DNA of 64,000 nucleotides from assembly GCF_009939195.1 (NCBI RefSeq), contig NZ_JAACKC010000007.1:1-64000 (forward strand), given 5' to 3'. Shown piece after piece: positions 47,820 to 57,732 of this stretch. Within the stretch, counting starts at the first letter, position 1, and each line of letters begins with the position of its first letter. A program made the position numbers and the translations under genes. The notes beneath the pieces are model-generated. The model saw only the letters and a program-made list of their open reading frames with translations. It ran no database searches and was not told the DNA's origin. Origin of the DNA: Acinetobacter kanungonis. GTDB taxonomy: Bacteria; Pseudomonadota; Gammaproteobacteria; Pseudomonadales; Moraxellaceae.

Positions 47820-48728
47820 ATGCAAGCCCTGATCCTGATTTCACAACTCCTGCTTTGCCTCGCAGCAGGCTATCTATTCGCAAAAAAACTACCGATTTAC
47901 TTAGTTCAGTTTTGCTTTAAAGTTTTACCTTATTTTTCCTACTTACTCTTGATTGGCATTAGCATGGAATTCACCCATGCATTACAAGATATTCATGGTT
48001 CTTCGCAGATTTTAACCAGCGCAACCACACTCGCTTTCCTGACGACTATAGGTTCATTTTTATGCTGTTTCGCACTGTATAAATTCATTGGGATTCAACC
48101 CACTTCAGGTAAAATTTCGCTCGACCTTTTACTCAAATCTTTTATCAGTATTTCCTATGCATGCTTAGCCTTAGCAGTCGGTTTCGTACTTGCCAAATTT
48201 TTCGAAAACTATGGCTTACCCATCCAAGTAAACACTTGGTATCTGTTACTCGCATTTATGTTCTTAATTGGGCTGGATCTTGCCTTTAGCCCCTTAGATC
48301 GTTCTTGGTTAAACTTGAAAATCCTGCTCGTTCCAATTGGGTGCATTATCGGTTCAATTATCGGCGCTTTAATTGCCAGCATGTTCCTTCAACATCTTCA
48401 ACTCAAAGACCTGATTATGCTCTCGCAAGGGTACGGGTTCTATTCCATGAGTGGCATTGTAGTTTCAGAACTAAAAAGCCCTGCGCTTGGCAGTATTGCG
48501 TTAATTAATGATTTATTCCGAGAGATTATTGCGATTATTCTGATGTATTGTATTGGCTGGCGTTACCCCCGCTCTGCGATTGCCTCAGCCGCAGCAACTG
48601 CCATGGATGTATCATTACCTATGGTCAAACAGGCTTGTGGCAATGACTTCATTCCACACGCAATGGTGAGTGGTTTTATTCTCTCTATTCTGGCACCCAT
48701 CGCTGTGAGTGTACTTGCCGCACTTTAA
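47820..48728 (+). CDS. lysO: Lysine exporter LysO family protein
   Basis: A 302-residue integral membrane protein with about eight to ten spans. The hallmark is QGYGFYSMSGIVVSELKSPALGSIALINDLFREI, present around residue 210, and DVSLPMVKQACG follows; both are the LysO/YbjE signature (quoted here as separate short blocks: QGYGFYSMSGIV and NDLFREI). The ATG at 47820 aligns with the E. coli start; ATGs at 47787 and 47790 are possible. LysO exports lysine and analogues such as thialysine. It has no lysine riboswitch in its leader. Confidence 0.87.
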   Translation: MQALILISQLLLCLAAGYLFAKKLPIYLVQFCFKVLPYFSYLLLIGISMEFTHALQDIHGSSQILTSATTLAFLTTIGSFLCCFALYKFIGIQPTSGKISLDLLLKSFISISYACLALAVGFVLAKFFENYGLPIQVNTWYLLLAFMFLIGLDLAFSPLDRSWLNLKILLVPIGCIIGSIIGALIASMFLQHLQLKDLIMLSQGYGFYSMSGIVVSELKSPALGSIALINDLFREIIAIILMYCIGWRYPRSAIASAAATAMDVSLPMVKQACGNDFIPHAMVSGFILSILAPIAVSVLAAL

Positions 48729-48741
48729 GAGCAAGACAATC

Positions 48742-48779
48742 TCCCTTGGTATTGATGTTAATAAGTTAATACCAAGGGA
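48742..48779. repeat. Inverted repeat after lysO
   Basis: TCCCTTGGTATT (48742-48753) and AATACCAAGGGA (48768-48779) are perfect 12-bp arms with a 14-nt loop. No T-run follows on either strand, so a Rho-independent stop is doubtful. Confidence 0.6.
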
Positions 48780-48804
48780 AATAAATAAAATTGAGCCAGA
48801 CATA

Positions 48805-49017
48805 CTACAAATCCATATCAATATGACCAACAAGATCTACGACTGCGTCAATGACAGCGGATCCAATATCCAACAAATCAATTCCAGATGACCAATCAGC
48901 AGAAGACTCTTCTTTCTTTTCTTCAATTAACAGCGTTTCCTCTAAAGTGTTCTGCAACTCAGCAACCTGCTCTTCATCACTAGCCCCATCAAGCTCAAAT
49001 AATTTTTTATTTATCAC
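48805..49017 (-). CDS. Small acidic protein of unknown function
   Basis: A 70-residue frame starting at GTG 49017 with GAAGGTG about ten bases upstream. It is strongly acidic (AELQNTLEETLLIEEKKEES) and ends in a hydrophobic amphipathic stretch (GSAVIDAVVDLVGHIDMDL). It lies alone between lysO and the pyrF terminator. No family recognised. It could be a chance frame, but the composition looks protein-like. Confidence 0.45.
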   Translation of the reverse strand: MINKKLFELDGASDEEQVAELQNTLEETLLIEEKKEESSADWSSGIDLLDIGSAVIDAVVDLVGHIDMDL

Positions 49018-49045
49018 CTATTCACCTTCTTAATATTCAATTCAT

Positions 49046-49073
49046 AAAAAAAGCCCTTCATTCGAAAGGCTTT
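49046..49073 (-). terminator. pyrF terminator
   Basis: On the minus strand AAAGCCTTTC pairs with GAAGGGCTTT (one G-U) around GAAT, then seven T. Confidence 0.88.
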
Positions 49074-49092
49074 CAATCAATTATTCATCATC

Positions 49093-49773
49093 TCAAAGCG
49101 TAGCCAATATATCTTTTAGTGTTTGGCGTGGATTGTCAGATTTCGTGATTGGGCGCCCAATAACCAGGTGTGTAGAGCCATCTAACATCGCTTGTTTTGG
49201 TGTCACAATACGTTTTTGATCATCTGCATTTGCACCCTCTGGACGAATGCCAGGAGTTACCAACGCAAAATCTTGTCCCAATAAATCACGCAGCATCTTG
49301 GCTTCTTGTGCAGAACACACTACACCGTCCAAACCTGACGCTTGTGTTAACTGTGCCAAACGTTTTACCTGTTCAAATGGTTCAATATCTAAACCAATAT
49401 CACGCAAGTCTTCACGACCCATTGAGGTTAAAACAGTCACAGCGATCAGTTGCGTTGCATAATTACCTGCTTTTAAACGCGCTACACAGGTTTCCATCAT
49501 TTTACGACCACCTGATGCATGCACGTTCACCATCCATACACCCAAATCTGCTGCTGCGCAAACTGCTTGAGCCGTGGTATTCGGAATGTCATGAAATTTC
49601 AAATCCAAGAAAACTTCAAAGCCTTCCGCATGCAAAGCTTTAACAACAGCTGGACCTTCATGGGTAAATAACTCTTTACCAACTTTTACTCGACATAATG
49701 CAGGATCTAACTGCTCTGCAATGTGCAACGCATCAATTTGGCTTTTAGCATCTAATGCAACAATGATACTCAA
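49093..49773 (-). CDS. pyrF: Orotidine 5'-phosphate decarboxylase
   Basis: This 226-residue TIM-barrel enzyme has the catalytic [12 protein letters not shown] (Lys and Asp pair), VNVHASGG and TPGIRPEG. It makes UMP, which pyrH (28.5 kb) then phosphorylates. The start is an uncommon TTG (49773), since no ATG or GTG lies between the upstream lapA terminator and the conserved IIVALDAK start. Confidence 0.95.
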   Translation of the reverse strand: MSIIVALDAKSQIDALHIAEQLDPALCRVKVGKELFTHEGPAVVKALHAEGFEVFLDLKFHDIPNTTAQAVCAAADLGVWMVNVHASGGRKMMETCVARLKAGNYATQLIAVTVLTSMGREDLRDIGLDIEPFEQVKRLAQLTQASGLDGVVCSAQEAKMLRDLLGQDFALVTPGIRPEGANADDQKRIVTPKQAMLDGSTHLVIGRPITKSDNPRQTLKDILATL

Positions 49774-49794
49774 GAGAATTTACCTTTAGTCAGA

Positions 49795-49823
49795 CAAAAA
49801 GAAAGCCCATTATAATGGGCTTT
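49795..49823 (-). terminator. lapA terminator overlapping its own stop codon
   Basis: AAAGCCCATTA and TAATGGGCTTT form a 22-bp palindrome (49802-49823). The 3' end of lapA, including Lys-Ser-Pro-Leu and the TAA, lies inside the stem. A T-rich run follows on the minus strand. Confidence 0.85.
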
Positions 49824-50169
49824 TATTATCGTTTGTTACATCAAATACAGTTTTTTCATGCCTTGCATTCGCAGCAGCCTCAGCAGCAGCCAATTGCGCA
49901 GCTTGAATTTGTTCTTTGCGTAGGTGATCAATATCCTTACGTAAGCGCTTAATCTCCCAACTTGTTTGAAACACACGGAATACTTGCACACCAAGCAATA
50001 ATCCTACTACCACACCCAATGCCAGAGTCAGCAATAAAACTAAACCCAAACGCATTGCAGGGACTTGTGTAAACAACAAATCAACCGTGACTTCAGTACC
50101 ATTCTGTAAAACCAAAGCCAACGAGTAACCAAATAGAATGATTAATATGGCGACCAATACATAACGCAT
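49810..50169 (-). CDS. lapA: LapA-domain membrane protein
   Basis: A 119-residue protein with two membrane spans (about 2-22 and 42-64), then a cytoplasmic coiled coil (IKRLRKDIDHLRKEQIQAAQ) and an Ala-rich tail. This is the LapA layout; in E. coli LapA works with LapB in the control of lipopolysaccharide synthesis. No lapB follows here. The ATG at 50169 fits better than a GTG two codons earlier. It lies 20 bp downstream of ihfB and shares its transcript. Confidence 0.85.
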   Translation of the reverse strand: MRYVLVAILIILFGYSLALVLQNGTEVTVDLLFTQVPAMRLGLVLLLTLALGVVVGLLLGVQVFRVFQTSWEIKRLRKDIDHLRKEQIQAAQLAAAEAAANARHEKTVFDVTNDNKSPL

Positions 50170-50189
50170 ATACACCCCACTTTTTATTA

Positions 50190-50495
50190 TTATTGATTTA
50201 TAGCTTCATTCACCGCATCACGTAATGCTTTACCAGGTTTGAAATGTGGAACCGCCTTTGCAGCAACTTCAACAGACTTTCCTGTTTTAGGATTGCGACC
50301 AATGCGTGGTTCACGATGATGTAAGGCAAAACTACCAAACCCGCGAATTTCAATACGACTATCAGACGAAAGTGCTGCAATCATTTGATCAATCATGATC
50401 TTAACTGCTTCTTCAACTAAAGGTTCCGCTAAATGCGGGTTTTTTAGAGAAATACGCTCAATTAAGTCAGACTTATTAAGTGCTTCAGTAGTCAT
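50190..50495 (-). CDS. ihfB: Integration host factor subunit beta
   Basis: This 101-residue DNA-bending protein has the HU/IHF signature ([42 protein letters not shown]) with the Pro at the arm tip. It pairs with IhfA and is needed for many sigma-54 promoters, such as the one proposed for ntrBC. Its position after rpsA is conserved. GAGG precedes the ATG; a tandem 9-mer (GTACAAGTA twice, minus strand) lies just upstream at 50518-50537. Confidence 0.95.
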   Translation of the reverse strand: MTTEALNKSDLIERISLKNPHLAEPLVEEAVKIMIDQMIAALSSDSRIEIRGFGSFALHHREPRIGRNPKTGKSVEVAAKAVPHFKPGKALRDAVNEAINQ

Positions 50496-50561
50496 CTGCG
50501 ACCTCTTTAATTATCAAGCTACTTGTACTACTTGTACCTAAACTGATAATAACCTGTTTAA

Positions 50562-50604
50562 ATACAAAACGGTAGCGCAATAATTAAATACTACGCTACC
50601 GTTT
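50562..50604 (-). terminator. rpsA terminator
   Basis: AAACGGTAGCG and CGCTACCGTTT (50567-50577 with 50594-50604) form an 11-bp stem with a 16-nt loop and a T-rich end on the minus strand. It would reduce readthrough into ihfB. Confidence 0.75.
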
Positions 50605-50665
50605 ACAGTATTTGTGTAAAAAGTATTAGTTAAATTACATTAACAATACAATTTATACGACCTAC

Positions 50666-52342
50666 TTAGTGGTTCATTTGAGCTTTGATCAAGTCACCAA
50701 TAGTCTTAGGACCATTGTCTTGAGATGCAGATGCAGTCTTCAAGTTAGCAACAGCTTCTTTCTCTTCAGCTTCGTCTTTCGCTTTGATCGACAAGTTGAT
50801 AGAGCGAGATTTACGATCAACGTTGATGATTTTTGCTTCTACTTCTTGACCAACTTCTAAGAATTTAGTTGCATCTTCAACGCGGTCACGGTTGATTTCA
50901 GAAGCTTTTAATTGAGCTTCTACTTCGTCAGCCAACTTAACAGTAGCGCCTTTAGCGTCAACTGCAGTTACAGTACCTTTAACCAAAGCACCACGTTCGT
51001 TAGCAGCTAAGAAATCGTTGAACGGATCGCTGTTCATTTGCTTGATGCCAAGGCTGATACGGTTGCCTTCAGCGTCTACAGACAAGATAACCGCTTCAAC
51101 AGTGTCACCTTTCTTGTAACGACGGATAGCTTCTTCGCCTTGTTCGTTCCAAGAAATATCAGACAAGTGAACTAGACCATCGATACCGCCTGGTAAACCA
51201 ATGAAGATACCGAAGTCAGTGATAGATTTGATCGTACCAGAAACTTTCTCGCCTTTGTCGTGGTTCTTAGCAAACTCTTCCCATGGGTTAGCACGAGTTT
51301 GTTTGATACCAAGAGAAATACGACGACGTTCTTCATCAACTTCAAGAACCATAACGTCAACTTCATCACCAATCTGAACAACTTTAGATGGGTGGATGTT
51401 TTTGTTCGTGTGGTCCATTTCTGAAACGTGTACTAAGCCTTCAACGCCTTCAGCGATTTCAGCGAAGCAACCGTAGTCAGTTAAGTTAGTAACGCGAGCT
51501 TTAACGATAGAACCTTTAGGGTAACGGCTCATGATCGCTAACCATGGATCTTCGCCTAATTGCTTAAGACCTAAAGATACGCGGTTACGCTCTTTGTCAA
51601 ATTTAAGTACTTTAACAGTAACTTCTTGACCAACTTCAACAACTTCTGATGGGTGCTTGATGCGTTTCCAAGCCATGTCAGTGATGTGAAGAAGACCATC
51701 GATACCGCCAAGGTCAACGAATGCGCCGTAGTCAGTAAGGTTCTTGATAGTACCTGTAACTGTTTGACCTTCTTCAAGCTGAGCAAGAAGAGCTTCACGG
51801 TCAGCTGAAGATTCAGCTTCCATAACAGCACGACGAGATACAACAACGTTGTTACGTTTTGCATCAAGTTTGATTACTTTGAATTCTAACTCTTTACCTT
51901 CAAGGTGAGTCGTGTCACGGATAGGACGAGTATCTACCAAAGAACCTGGTAAGAACGCACGAACTGGACCGATGTCAACAGTGAAACCGCCTTTAACTTT
52001 ACCAGAGATAACACCAGTAACGATTTCGCCATCTTCAAAGATTTTTTCAAGTTTAGTCCAAGTTTCAGCACGCTTCGCTTTTTCACGTGATAAAACAGTT
52101 TGGCCCATACCGTTGTCAAGAGCTTCAACAACAACATCAACTGTATCGCCAACTTGAACTTCAAGTTCACGTTGTTCGTTTAAGAATTCAGCACGGTCAA
52201 CAACACCTTCAGATTTAAGGCCAGTGTCAACAGTTACCCAGTCAGAGTCGATGCTTACTACAACGCCTTGGATGACAGCACCCTTTTCAACGTTGAGGTT
52301 TAATTCGCTTTCTTCAAAGAGGGCTGCAAAAGATTCGGTCAT
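50666..52342 (-). CDS. rpsA: 30S ribosomal protein S1
   Basis: A 558-residue protein made of six S1 RNA-binding repeats; repeats 3-6 are plain ([20 protein letters not shown], then [48 protein letters not shown]). It brings mRNA to the ribosome. The order cmk-rpsA-ihfB-lapA-pyrF is the conserved gammaproteobacterial arrangement. The 108-bp leader after cmk probably holds a promoter and the autoregulatory site, but neither can be pinned down. Confidence 0.97.
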   Translation of the reverse strand: MTESFAALFEESELNLNVEKGAVIQGVVVSIDSDWVTVDTGLKSEGVVDRAEFLNEQRELEVQVGDTVDVVVEALDNGMGQTVLSREKAKRAETWTKLEKIFEDGEIVTGVISGKVKGGFTVDIGPVRAFLPGSLVDTRPIRDTTHLEGKELEFKVIKLDAKRNNVVVSRRAVMEAESSADREALLAQLEEGQTVTGTIKNLTDYGAFVDLGGIDGLLHITDMAWKRIKHPSEVVEVGQEVTVKVLKFDKERNRVSLGLKQLGEDPWLAIMSRYPKGSIVKARVTNLTDYGCFAEIAEGVEGLVHVSEMDHTNKNIHPSKVVQIGDEVDVMVLEVDEERRRISLGIKQTRANPWEEFAKNHDKGEKVSGTIKSITDFGIFIGLPGGIDGLVHLSDISWNEQGEEAIRRYKKGDTVEAVILSVDAEGNRISLGIKQMNSDPFNDFLAANERGALVKGTVTAVDAKGATVKLADEVEAQLKASEINRDRVEDATKFLEVGQEVEAKIINVDRKSRSINLSIKAKDEAEEKEAVANLKTASASQDNGPKTIGDLIKAQMNH

Positions 52343-52450
52343 GATATACCCGATAAAGTATGCGGTCTTGGATCAGACAAGGCCGTTTTAGTTAAGCGTC
52401 TACATAGTCCGTTATGAACTGATCAAGCTATGCTTTCGCTAAAAATTTCT

Positions 52451-53134
52451 TTACTTTGCTAATTGCTTATCGATATATTGAGTCATCAGATTAAACACTT
52501 CATCAATGTTTAATTCAGAGCTATCAATAATCAAAGCGTCGGCTGCGGGTTTGAGTGGAGCGACTTCGCGTTCCATATCTCGTTTGTCGCGAGCTTCAAT
52601 ATTAGCTAAAATGTCGTTTATTTTAACATCCAGCCCCATACCCTGCAACTGTTTTACCCGACGCTCGGCTCGGGATTGTGCTGAAGCAGTTAAATAAATC
52701 TTCGCTTGCGCTTCTGGAAAAATCGCCGTTGCCATATCTCGACCATCCGCAACCAAGCCTGGCGCTTGTGCAAATGCACGCTGACGGTCAAACAATGCCG
52801 TTCTAAGCACAGGAATTGCTGCAACTTTTGATGCGAATTCTCCTACACGTTCTGTTCGAATGGTTTGAGTGACATCTTCACCCTCTAATAAAATTTGTGT
52901 TTCATTTGGAGTGGTTACGAATTTTATGTCTAAATTTGTTGCAATTTCAGCACAACGATCTAATTGCTGATCCAGCACATCTAATAAGTTTTGCTTATGC
53001 AACGACAAACCCAATAAACGGTATAAAGCACCTGAGTCCAATAAATGGAACTGGTAATGTCCTGCCAGCTTTGCCGCAAGAGTGCCCTTACCTGAACCAC
53101 TTGGCCCATCGATGGTAATAATATTTACTGTCAT
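52451..53134 (-). CDS. cmk: Cytidylate kinase
   Basis: A 227-residue P-loop kinase with [15 protein letters not shown], the CMP-binding region [13 protein letters not shown], and [15 protein letters not shown]. It phosphorylates CMP and dCMP. It starts the rpsA cluster. Confidence 0.95.
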   Translation of the reverse strand: MTVNIITIDGPSGSGKGTLAAKLAGHYQFHLLDSGALYRLLGLSLHKQNLLDVLDQQLDRCAEIATNLDIKFVTTPNETQILLEGEDVTQTIRTERVGEFASKVAAIPVLRTALFDRQRAFAQAPGLVADGRDMATAIFPEAQAKIYLTASAQSRAERRVKQLQGMGLDVKINDILANIEARDKRDMEREVAPLKPAADALIIDSSELNIDEVFNLMTQYIDKQLAK

Positions 53135-53151
53135 TGCTATTCCGTTTTACC

Positions 53152-53583
53152 TTATACAGATTTTGCGAGTTTAGAAAAGCCTAGTTTAATCGCTGATTTA
53201 AGCTGTGCAAGGATTAATTTATTGACAAATGGAACACGTGCCTGCAATTCAATCGTATAAGTCACCAATGTTGACTCAGGATTTAATGCCTCAAATTCGA
53301 TTATGCCAAGATGGTGTTTAATCAATGGGTTTTGAATAATTTTATATTCAATTCTTTGATTTTCCTGCATTAGCGTAATTTGTTCCTTCAATGGCTTTAC
53401 AGGTCCCAAACCCAATCGTCTGACTGAACCCAAACCATCTGGACGCTGAGGATCTGCCGAATCAACCACTCTCTCCACCTGAATGGGTGCAAATGCCACA
53501 TTATAAGTTGTGTGCTTTGCTAATAAATCAAAGACTTGCTGCACAGGCGCATTAAATTTCTTTTGTACTTGAATCGAATTCAT
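53152..53583 (-). CDS. SRPBCC-fold protein
   Basis: A 143-residue START/SRPBCC-like protein: FNAPVQQVFDLLAKHTTYN at the N-terminus, then VRRLGLGPVKPLKEQI and LVTYTIELQARVPF, the pattern of the polyketide cyclase group with a lipid-binding cavity. It lies 17 bp before cmk on the same strand. Ligand unknown. Confidence 0.8.
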   Translation of the reverse strand: MNSIQVQKKFNAPVQQVFDLLAKHTTYNVAFAPIQVERVVDSADPQRPDGLGSVRRLGLGPVKPLKEQITLMQENQRIEYKIIQNPLIKHHLGIIEFEALNPESTLVTYTIELQARVPFVNKLILAQLKSAIKLGFSKLAKSV

Positions 53584-53642
53584 ATATTCATCTCAATTTG
53601 ACAATTATTATTGTCATCAAATTCTACATGAAATTTGATCAA

Positions 53643-54158
53643 TTATTTTAAACCGTCAAGTTTTTGTTGTATTTTCTGTTCTTTCTTTTGCAGTCGTCGC
53701 ATTTTAAAGAAATCACTCAATTGCTGAGAACACTGTGCTTCTAGACACCCACCAAGCACTTCAAATTGATGATTGTAGTAACCTGTTTCTAATAACTTTC
53801 GAGCACTAACCAACGAACCCGCCTTAGGCTCAGTCGCTGCAAAGACCACACGCGCAATACGTGCATGAATTAAAGCACCTACACACATGGTACAAGGTTC
53901 TAAAGTGACATATAAAACGGCATCGGCAGGAAGCCGATAGTTTTGAAGGTTTTGACAGGCTTGACGGATCGCCTGAATTTCAGCATGTGCTGTCGGGTCC
54001 ATCAGAGAAATGGGCGCATTATGCCCAACACCCAAAATTTGATTTTGACTCACCAATACCGCACCGACAGGAATTTCCTGTTCAGCAGCAGCCAATGCAG
54101 CCTGCTCAAAAGCAAGCTGCATCCAGTATTCATCTGAATAAATTTCAAATTCGGACAT
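53643..54158 (-). CDS. tadA: tRNA-specific adenosine-34 deaminase
   Basis: A 171-residue zinc deaminase with PTAHAEIQAIRQA (catalytic Glu) and TLEPCTMCVGALIHARI (zinc Cys pair), then FKMRRLQKKEQK near the end. It makes inosine at the tRNA-Arg wobble base and is essential in many bacteria. The ATG at 54158, just after the stop of the upstream gene, was preferred over an upstream TTG. Confidence 0.93.
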   Translation of the reverse strand: MSEFEIYSDEYWMQLAFEQAALAAAEQEIPVGAVLVSQNQILGVGHNAPISLMDPTAHAEIQAIRQACQNLQNYRLPADAVLYVTLEPCTMCVGALIHARIARVVFAATEPKAGSLVSARKLLETGYYNHQFEVLGGCLEAQCSQQLSDFFKMRRLQKKEQKIQQKLDGLK

Positions 54159-54162
54159 TGCT

Positions 54163-55287
54163 TTAGGCAATCACACCATACTGTTTTAGAAGCTGATTCC
54201 AGCTTTCAATGGTTGTTATAGGTGGATTAGCAGATAAGATTCCTTTTAAAGACATATCCGTTCCCGCACTCCATTCTGGTGCCAAATCTTTATCCACCAG
54301 ACGTGCACGCACACCTTCAACAAAATCAGCATGACGGATTTTCCAGTCCGAAATTTGTGTTTCCAACTCAAACACTTCATTCCAAGAATGGATCTGCTTA
54401 CCCCATTGCCACAGCAACCAAGTTAATGCTGCCGTTGCTGGAGAGCCTTTTTGCAAGTTTTCGCTGGCTTGACGCAACCAATCACTACGCGCATCACGTA
54501 AGCCAATAATCGACTCATAGTCATGCTCGAAATTCACACCACGGCAAACACTTTGAATGACATCTAATGAATTTTGTAATGGACCAGGCCCTACAGGACG
54601 ATGCAGACTATTTAAAGTGTCATCAATCGCGCGGAAATCGCCCGCTGGGTAATGCCCCCAATCAATATTAATCAGCTTATCCAACACTTTATCGCGATGC
54701 GCATCACAGATATGCGTTGCCCAACCAATGCTATAAGCACCTGCCGCTGTCATGATTGAACCAGTCAAACCTGTAAACAAGCCAATCGCACCACGATCAG
54801 CCAAGAAACGGGTTGCACCCACATCTGGATATAAACCAATATTGATTTCCGGCATTGCCAAACGTGAGTATGGTGTCACCATACGAAATGGTGCTGCCAT
54901 AAACAAACCTAGACCACCACCCATCACATAACCCTCTCCCCAAACCAATACAGGTTTAGCGTAGTTATGTAAAAGTAGATCTAAGGCATATTCTTGCTCA
55001 AAGAATTTATTTGCCGCATCAACTTCAGAATTAATCACCAATTGACGTAATTTACGTACATCACCACCCGCACAAAAAGCTTTTGGTGTGGTTGAATCTA
55101 GCCAAATTGCCTTAACACGATCATCGTGGTGAAAGTCCTGAAATACTTCCAATAAGGCTGTAACAATCGATTCATCTAAAGCGTGCAACGACTTAGGGCG
55201 ATTTAAACGGACAATACGCCAACCATTAATCGCTTCTTCTACAAGAACGTCTGGGTGATAATTTTTTAATACGGGAGAGTTTGTCAT
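54163..55287 (-). CDS. Enoyl-CoA hydratase/isomerase family protein, probably 3-hydroxyisobutyryl-CoA hydrolase
   Basis: This 374-residue crotonase-fold protein is longer than plain enoyl-CoA hydratases (~260) and has the oxyanion segments [12 protein letters not shown] and [34 protein letters not shown], and a long C-terminal helical part. This is the layout of 3-hydroxyisobutyryl-CoA hydrolase in valine breakdown. ATGA overlap with ung indicates coupling, a rather odd partner. Other valine genes are absent here. Confidence 0.85.
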   Translation of the reverse strand: MTNSPVLKNYHPDVLVEEAINGWRIVRLNRPKSLHALDESIVTALLEVFQDFHHDDRVKAIWLDSTTPKAFCAGGDVRKLRQLVINSEVDAANKFFEQEYALDLLLHNYAKPVLVWGEGYVMGGGLGLFMAAPFRMVTPYSRLAMPEINIGLYPDVGATRFLADRGAIGLFTGLTGSIMTAAGAYSIGWATHICDAHRDKVLDKLINIDWGHYPAGDFRAIDDTLNSLHRPVGPGPLQNSLDVIQSVCRGVNFEHDYESIIGLRDARSDWLRQASENLQKGSPATAALTWLLWQWGKQIHSWNEVFELETQISDWKIRHADFVEGVRARLVDKDLAPEWSAGTDMSLKGILSANPPITTIESWNQLLKQYGVIA

Positions 55288-55997
55288 GCGTCCAGCTGCC
55301 AATCTATCGGCTCAATGCCATTATGTTTGAGATAATTATTTGTTTTAGAAAAAACCTTACATCCAAAAAAACCACCACGGTTCGCAGCCAAAGGAGATGG
55401 ATGTGCTGCTTTTAAGATGAGGTGTCTGTTTGGATCTATTCTTTGTCCTTTACGTTGAGCATAGGCGCCCCAGAGAATAAATACAATGTGTTCTCGCTGT
55501 TCATTCAATACATCAATCACATGATCGGTAAAATTTTCCCAACCACGTTTTTGATGCGAAGTCGGTTGCCCCGCTTCTACAGTCAACACACTGTTTAATA
55601 ACAACACCCCTTGTTCAGCCCAATGGGTCAAGTCACCATGTCGAGGAATCTCCACACCCATATCCGCATGTAATTCATGAAAAATATTACGTAAGGAGGG
55701 TGGCAAGGCAATCCCTTTTTGCACAGAGAAACTCAAACCATGCGCCTGATTGGGTCCGTGATACGGGTCTTGACCCAAAATCACAACCTTTACTTGCTCT
55801 AAAGGTGTGGTATTAAACGCATTAAAAATCAGACTGCTCGGTGGATAGATTTCTTTCTGCGCTTGCTTTTCCGACACCAAAAAATCTCTTAACTCATCCA
55901 TTTGCGGGCTGAGCAAGAAATCACTGAGTCCATATTTCCAACTGGCATCAAGCTGAACTTTATCCAACTTGTGTAGTTGTTGATCGGTATAAGACAT
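55284..55997 (-). CDS. ung: Uracil-DNA glycosylase
   Basis: A 237-residue family 1 enzyme with the water-activating [28 protein letters not shown] and the DNA-intercalation loop [17 protein letters not shown]. It removes uracil from DNA. Its stop overlaps the start of the next gene by 4 bp. Confidence 0.96.
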   Translation of the reverse strand: MSYTDQQLHKLDKVQLDASWKYGLSDFLLSPQMDELRDFLVSEKQAQKEIYPPSSLIFNAFNTTPLEQVKVVILGQDPYHGPNQAHGLSFSVQKGIALPPSLRNIFHELHADMGVEIPRHGDLTHWAEQGVLLLNSVLTVEAGQPTSHQKRGWENFTDHVIDVLNEQREHIVFILWGAYAQRKGQRIDPNRHLILKAAHPSPLAANRGGFFGCKVFSKTNNYLKHNGIEPIDWQLDA

Positions 55998-56039
55998 GCT
56001 TATTTCCTAATCCCTTAAAATTCTTTCTTAATTTGTAAA

Positions 56040-56636
56040 TTAAATTTTTACTTGTAAATCCACGCTTGGATTTTGGAATTTAAAACCTTGCTTCAGCTTT
56101 TGATACATCTGTGGATCTGTCCATTCCGACTGTACCTGCTCTGAGAATACAATCTCATCCAAAGACAAAATACCCATCTGCTCATTTTCAATATCTTCTA
56201 AAAAGCTTTGTGCATAACCTGTGTCTGTTTCATGCACAATCACAGAATAGACCTCTACATCACCTTCACCATTTTGTGTTTCGGTCGATGCGAGTATTTG
56301 CTGAGCCAAGAAGAAAAAGATTCGCGAGAATTGTTCTGCAGACGGTGAAACAGGTAATGCCACCCAACGTGCACTGAATTTTTGACACGCTTGAATATAT
56401 TCAGGATCATCATGCTGCCAAAAACAGATGGCATGATCAAAACTGTCAAAAATATCTTTGATAAGCCCTTTTAGCAAACCAAAGTCATACACCATTTGAC
56501 CATGATCCAACTTCGAAGCTTTAAGTAATAATTCAACTTTATAACTATGCCCATGAATCGAACGCTTACAGCGATCCGATGTGCAGTTTCGCACAATATG
56601 CGCATTTTCGAACTTAAACAACTTACGAATTAACAT
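56040..56636 (-). CDS. 6-carboxytetrahydropterin synthase (QueD)-like protein
   Basis: A 198-residue T-fold protein with the zinc ligands in FENAHIVRN and SIHGHSYKV and a nearby conserved Cys (NCTSDRCKR). FDHAICFW and VHETDTGYAQSF follow. These are QueD/PTPS features, but E. coli QueD has only about 120 residues. The extra 70, mainly at the C-terminus (DEIVFSEQVQSEWTDPQMYQ), are unexplained. QueD acts in queuosine precursor synthesis; this longer form may differ. Confidence 0.75.
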   Translation of the reverse strand: MLIRKLFKFENAHIVRNCTSDRCKRSIHGHSYKVELLLKASKLDHGQMVYDFGLLKGLIKDIFDSFDHAICFWQHDDPEYIQACQKFSARWVALPVSPSAEQFSRIFFFLAQQILASTETQNGEGDVEVYSVIVHETDTGYAQSFLEDIENEQMGILSLDEIVFSEQVQSEWTDPQMYQKLKQGFKFQNPSVDLQVKI

Positions 56637-56744
56637 GTGTCTGAATGGTATGAATCGTCAATAAAATAATGCTAATTATAGAACAAAAGTGAACTAAAGC
56701 GCATTAAATTTACCATTTATCACGATCGGTCTTTTCTGATTGCC

Positions 56745-57692
56745 TTATTCAGGTGCAAGCGAACGATAAAGCACATGCACTTTTTTATCTTCTCTGAGCA
56801 AATAGGTCTGAAATTGACGCTTTCTTTCACTCAACATGACCTCAATTTTGGCCTGAAAGTAAATAGATTTCACACCCAGTAATGCATTTAAAGCGGTTTG
56901 ATTTTCATTTTTGGCTTGAGAGAATGGCTCCAGACTCCACAATTCATCGACATTGGAAAAATGTTCCATATTCTGCTGTCTTTGCTCCAATACAGCCTCT
57001 ACTGTTTCGACATCCAAACTTTCAGCTAAACTCGCCAATACAATTGCAGGCGCTGTATTAATATTCACTTTAGCATCTTGAACTGCAATAGCACTCACAT
57101 AAGGCGCAATCAGTAAATATTTTTCACCCTCAAAGCCACGTACCATCTTAAGCTCTTCAAGTGCATGAAATTTACTATTTGCTGGCAAATAGGCATTTCT
57201 CAAGCCTTGATAATAACTCTCTTCTGCGCCCATTGGACCTAAGGTTTCGTTGTCTGCATCCTGCCAATCAATCACTGCTTCGCTCAATTGTGCATTTAAT
57301 CCGACATTCGTCAGTAATCGTTCAAACCACTCCTTCGCAGCGACATTCACTTGCCCTGAATCATCCACAAGACTGTTTAGATTAAACTTGCCTGATTCAT
57401 CATAAAGTTGACCTGTAACATAACCATCTTCAACAGGGAATGCAGGCATAGGCTTCGCCCAGTTTTCTTGTAGATAATCGACATCACCTGCATTTTCTGC
57501 ATCTTCCACCAACAACTCAGAAAAAAATGTTTCAGCACTTTTGGCATACCATAACGACTGATTTTGGCGCATCAAATATGCAGTATTTTCCGCTGTAAAC
57601 TTTTGGCGCTGTGCAATTGTTGCAGCAAGAATGGTTGCCAAAGCCACCATGACCAAAATTGTAATTAATGCGATACCCTTTTGTTTCTTCAT
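56745..57692 (-). CDS. gspK: Type II secretion minor pseudopilin GspK
   Basis: A 315-residue minor pseudopilin. The prepilin signal KKQKGIALITILVMVALATI lacks the Glu5 of other pseudopilins, which is normal for GspK, the tip subunit. The large globular domain with GYVTGQLYDESGKFNLNSLV and INTAPAIVLASL is typical. It is the last of the four pseudopilin genes, 40 bp after gspJ. Confidence 0.9.
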   Translation of the reverse strand: MKKQKGIALITILVMVALATILAATIAQRQKFTAENTAYLMRQNQSLWYAKSAETFFSELLVEDAENAGDVDYLQENWAKPMPAFPVEDGYVTGQLYDESGKFNLNSLVDDSGQVNVAAKEWFERLLTNVGLNAQLSEAVIDWQDADNETLGPMGAEESYYQGLRNAYLPANSKFHALEELKMVRGFEGEKYLLIAPYVSAIAVQDAKVNINTAPAIVLASLAESLDVETVEAVLEQRQQNMEHFSNVDELWSLEPFSQAKNENQTALNALLGVKSIYFQAKIEVMLSERKRQFQTYLLREDKKVHVLYRSLAPE

Positions 57693-57732
57693 TTAGCATC
57701 TCATCATGAACTGCAACCTACACCTGAAGTGC

